Assembly: GCF_025673445.1 (NCBI RefSeq)
Contig: NZ_JAOVQN010000001.1
Coordinates: 124,001 to 188,000 of the forward strand
Direction of reading: 5' to 3'
Length of the DNA stretch: 64,000 nucleotides
Source of the DNA: Ruegeria_B marisflavi
GTDB lineage: Bacteria; Pseudomonadota; Alphaproteobacteria; Rhodobacterales; Rhodobacteraceae
Shown: piece by piece, positions 61,778 to 64,000 of the stretch
Numbering within the stretch: position 1 is the first letter of the stretch
Layout: each line of letters starts with the position of its first letter
Program-made: the position numbers and the translations under genes
Notes under the pieces: model-generated
Database searches by the model: none
The model's input: the letters and a program-made list of their open reading frames with translations, nothing else
What the model was told of the DNA's origin: nothing

Positions 61778-63788
61778 CCTGCCCCTTGGCGTCGAGGACC
61801 AGCAAGGTGGTGAAACCGCGACCCGTGACCGGCATGGCGATTTCCCTGAGCGGCGATTTCGTCACGACCGGCTCTCCGTTAACCAGGACCGAGAATGGGG
61901 CCGCTCCCCCACGCAGCTTCAGCGTGATTTCACCGTCTTCGGCAGAAAGCGCCGCGCCGTCGGGCGGAAACAGCAGTTGCGGCGCGTTTGGGATCTCGTC
62001 GAATGCGGCGTTGCGTGGCCGAAACCGCTGCAACGGTGGTGGCAGTTCCGCCGATCCCAGAAGCAAGGTCGCGGGCGGGGGTGGGGGCAGCGGAGAAAAA
62101 TCCGGTTTCAGCCGCCCGAATGCCTCGAACAGAACCGGGGCGGCGACGTCGCCGCCGAATGCGCCGGGTACCGGTGTTCCGTCGGGGCGGCCTAGCCAGA
62201 CACCGATGACATGGTTCCCGTCATAGCCGATTGCCCAGGTATCCCTGTGCCCGTAAGACGTGCCGGTCTTGTAAGCCAGAACACCTTGCCGTGCACCCGG
62301 CGGCGGGATCAGTCCGGCCAGGATGTTGCCCACCTGCCAGGCAGCCACATCCGACATGATGCGCCCGCTGGTTGTGCGCGGCTGCGTCCGGTCATACCAC
62401 AGCAGCGGCCCCTGGCCACCCTGCGCCAGACCGGCGTAAAGCTGTACGAGATCGTTCAGAGATATTCCGACACCCCCCAAAGCAACGGCAAGTCCGGGGC
62501 TGCCCGATGGCAGCCGCGCGGATGCGCCGCCGCGCGTCAGTGCGGCCATCAGACGGACAGGCCCCATTGCCTCCGTCAGTCGCACCACGGGGATGTTCAG
62601 CGACAATTGCAGTGCCTCGCGCACCCGGACCTCGCCGCGAAACTGGCCGTCGAAGTTGCGGGGGGCATAGCGGCCGAACATGACCGGGCTGTCCTGAATC
62701 AGGGTTTCGGGATGTGCCAGCCCTTGATCAAAGGCTAGCCCATAGACAAAGGGTTTCAGCGTCGAGCCCGGCGACCGCAGTGCCCGAGTCATGTCGACAA
62801 AGCCCTGTCGCGCGGGCTGGTAGGCCGGGGAGCCGACCGAGACGAGGATTTCGCCGGTTTGGTGGTCGGCGGCCACCAGCGCCGCCGACACCCGACCTCC
62901 GGCCTTGCGGGCGGCCTCGGCCACCAGCGCCTCCATCCGGCGCTGTATGTCAGCGTCGAGCGTGGTGTCGAACTGCCGCGCTGTGGGATCCTCCGCGCGC
63001 ATCCGGTCGGCCAGGTGCGGGGCCAGTTGCGGGAACCCGTGCAGCGCCGTTGGTAACGGTTCGGACAGAGCTGCACGGACATCTGCGGTGGAAAGGATGC
63101 CCTGTTCGGCCAACCGGTGCAGCACACGGTCACGGGCCGATTTCGACGCATCCATGTTGCGGTCGGGGCGGCGGGCCTCTGGCGCCTGTGGCAGTGCCAC
63201 CAGAAGTGCTGACTGCGCTGCGGTCAGCCGCCGCGGCTCCTTTCCGAACCAGGCCAGCGAGGCTGCGCGCACGCCTTCAACATTGCCGCCATAGGGGGCA
63301 TGCTGGAGGTAGAGCGACAATATCCGCTCTTTCGGCAATCGCCGTTCCAGGGCCAGGGCGACGCGGATCTGCCGCAGCTTTCCGGCCCAGCGGCCGGTCG
63401 GCCCGTCTTCGATCAGGCGCGCCACCTGCATGGTGAGCGTCGAGCCGCCCGAGACTGTCTTTCCGTGCCGCAGGGCCTGTCCGGCCGCGCGCAGCATTGC
63501 CAGGGGATCGACGCCGGAATGGTGGTAGAAGCGCTTGTCCTCGTATCGAACCAGCATGGCGACAAACCCGGGATCGACCGGACCGTGATCCAGCCGCCAG
63601 ATGCCGTTGCCGACCTGATAGACCCGGAGCAGCTTGCCGTTCCGGTCGCGCATCTCGACGCCCGTGTCTGCGAGGACCGGCGGCAACACGGTCGCGTCGA
63701 TCCAGGCATCCAGGCGGTCGCGCGCCATCGCGCCCCCCCACAGGAGGACAGCGCAGGCCGCGAGCCATATGTGTGGCCTAGGCACCAT
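61749..63788 (-). CDS. pbpC: penicillin-binding protein 1C
   Basis: A 679-residue class A PBP. After a single N-terminal membrane helix (IWLAACAVLLWGGAMA) comes the GT51 glycosyltransferase with YEDKRFYHHSGVDPLAM and GGSTLTMQVARL; the transpeptidase has SxxK in SPGSTLKPFVYGLA, SxN in QLSLNIPVVRL, and KTG in AYKTGTSYGHRDTWA. A C-terminal BiPBP_C beta domain follows. It polymerises and cross-links peptidoglycan in the periplasm. The ATG at 63788 begins at the membrane helix; another in-frame ATG lies at 63800. It overlaps the end of the upstream gene by about 11 bp. Confidence 0.93.
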   Translation of the reverse strand: MVPRPHIWLAACAVLLWGGAMARDRLDAWIDATVLPPVLADTGVEMRDRNGKLLRVYQVGNGIWRLDHGPVDPGFVAMLVRYEDKRFYHHSGVDPLAMLRAAGQALRHGKTVSGGSTLTMQVARLIEDGPTGRWAGKLRQIRVALALERRLPKERILSLYLQHAPYGGNVEGVRAASLAWFGKEPRRLTAAQSALLVALPQAPEARRPDRNMDASKSARDRVLHRLAEQGILSTADVRAALSEPLPTALHGFPQLAPHLADRMRAEDPTARQFDTTLDADIQRRMEALVAEAARKAGGRVSAALVAADHQTGEILVSVGSPAYQPARQGFVDMTRALRSPGSTLKPFVYGLAFDQGLAHPETLIQDSPVMFGRYAPRNFDGQFRGEVRVREALQLSLNIPVVRLTEAMGPVRLMAALTRGGASARLPSGSPGLAVALGGVGISLNDLVQLYAGLAQGGQGPLLWYDRTQPRTTSGRIMSDVAAWQVGNILAGLIPPPGARQGVLAYKTGTSYGHRDTWAIGYDGNHVIGVWLGRPDGTPVPGAFGGDVAAPVLFEAFGRLKPDFSPLPPPPPATLLLGSAELPPPLQRFRPRNAAFDEIPNAPQLLFPPDGAALSAEDGEITLKLRGGAAPFSVLVNGEPVVTKSPLREIAMPVTGRGFTTLLVLDAKGQADRATVTLR

Positions 63789-64000
63789 CGACCCAGCCAT
63801 GCCAAAGCCCCGGATAGCCGGTGACAAAGCCGCTCGCGTGAACCTCCAGTTCGGCGCTGAAGCCGGGGGAGGTGTAGCGCACCCGGCTATCATCCAGCCG
63901 GGTATAGACCTGATCGAGCCGGGCAACGCTGCCGAGATCGGGTTTGAGCCAGGCAGCGGGGACCTGCATTTCGCCGTTGCAGGCACAGCCCAGGCGCCGC
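63778..64000 (-). CDS. putative glycolipid-binding (DUF1089-like) protein, C-terminal fragment
   Basis: The frame enters at the right edge and stops at 63778, leaving the last 73 residues. It matches the end of the putative glycolipid-binding domain family: RRLGCACNGEMQ, VPAAWLKPDLG, DQVYTRLDDSRVRY, and the conserved FSAELEVHASGFVTGYPGLW. The family binds lipid-like material by inference from structure. It is on the same strand and overlaps pbpC, so the two are probably coexpressed. The N-terminus is outside the window. Confidence 0.6.
   Translation of the reverse strand, partial: RRLGCACNGEMQVPAAWLKPDLGSVARLDQVYTRLDDSRVRYTSPGFSAELEVHASGFVTGYPGLWHGWVDGA

Overview
The window looks like a piece of a Rhodobacteraceae (Roseobacter-group, Ruegeria-like) main chromosome. 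The evidence is high GC throughout, dense coding with many 1-4 bp stop/start overlaps, GTG starts, a dnaA-rpsT neighbourhood, a Fur/Mur-type box in front of a sitABCD operon, a conserved alphaproteobacterial serC leader RNA, the rsmB-heparinase-purH block and a DMSP-lyase-like cupin. No rRNA, tRNA, prophage, insertion sequence or CRISPR array was found. The genus is an inference from gene content.

Layout. 1-2.1 kb: the end of a LysR regulator, a small secreted protein, a BenE-type transporter and a DUF1674 (SDH assembly factor) protein. 2.2-10.6 kb (+): rsmB, a heparinase-like protein, purH, lspA, a BamF-like lipoprotein and a catalytic/non-catalytic pair of M16 proteases. 10.7-15.2 kb (-): deoC, a Rap1a-like secreted protein, a two-domain ALDH16-type dehydrogenase and a dienoyl-CoA-reductase-like SDR. 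15.3-19.3 kb (+): sitABCD metal importer behind two Mur/Fur-like boxes. 19.4-26 kb (+): mutL, rmuC, kbl-tdh threonine catabolism and a cysteine-synthase-like enzyme. 26-31.7 kb: a PPP phosphatase, a DMSP-lyase-like cupin, and the serine pathway serA, serC (minus) and serB (plus).

31.7-35.3 kb holds an ArsR/SRPBCC/YCII module, an asparaginase, an IalB-like protein and a NUDIX hydrolase. 35.3-47.3 kb carries the replication cluster gyrB, recF, dnaN, dnaA and rpsT on the minus strand, interrupted by a quinone-oxidoreductase/TetR pair with three palindromic operators, a LysE exporter and a PhyH dioxygenase. An enoyl-CoA hydratase and mutM follow. 47.4-52.6 kb: ubiE-ubiB, an Fe-S corrinoid-type reductase, a thiolase and an XRE-cupin regulator. 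52.6-64 kb: a PafA/PhoK-type phosphatase, a DUF1285 protein, a tightly overlapping MoxR-DUF58-BatA/DUF4159-VWA operon, pbpC and the end of a glycolipid-binding-type protein.

The best candidates for poorly described biology are the MoxR/DUF58/DUF4159 operon, the SitC permease with a DtxR-like tail, the DMSP-lyase-like cupin, the deoC/Rap1a-like/ALDH16 set, a threonine dehydrogenase without structural-zinc cysteines, and several non-coding elements: the serC leader, twin hairpins between serC and serA, a two-copy intergenic repeat and a nested palindrome before mutL.
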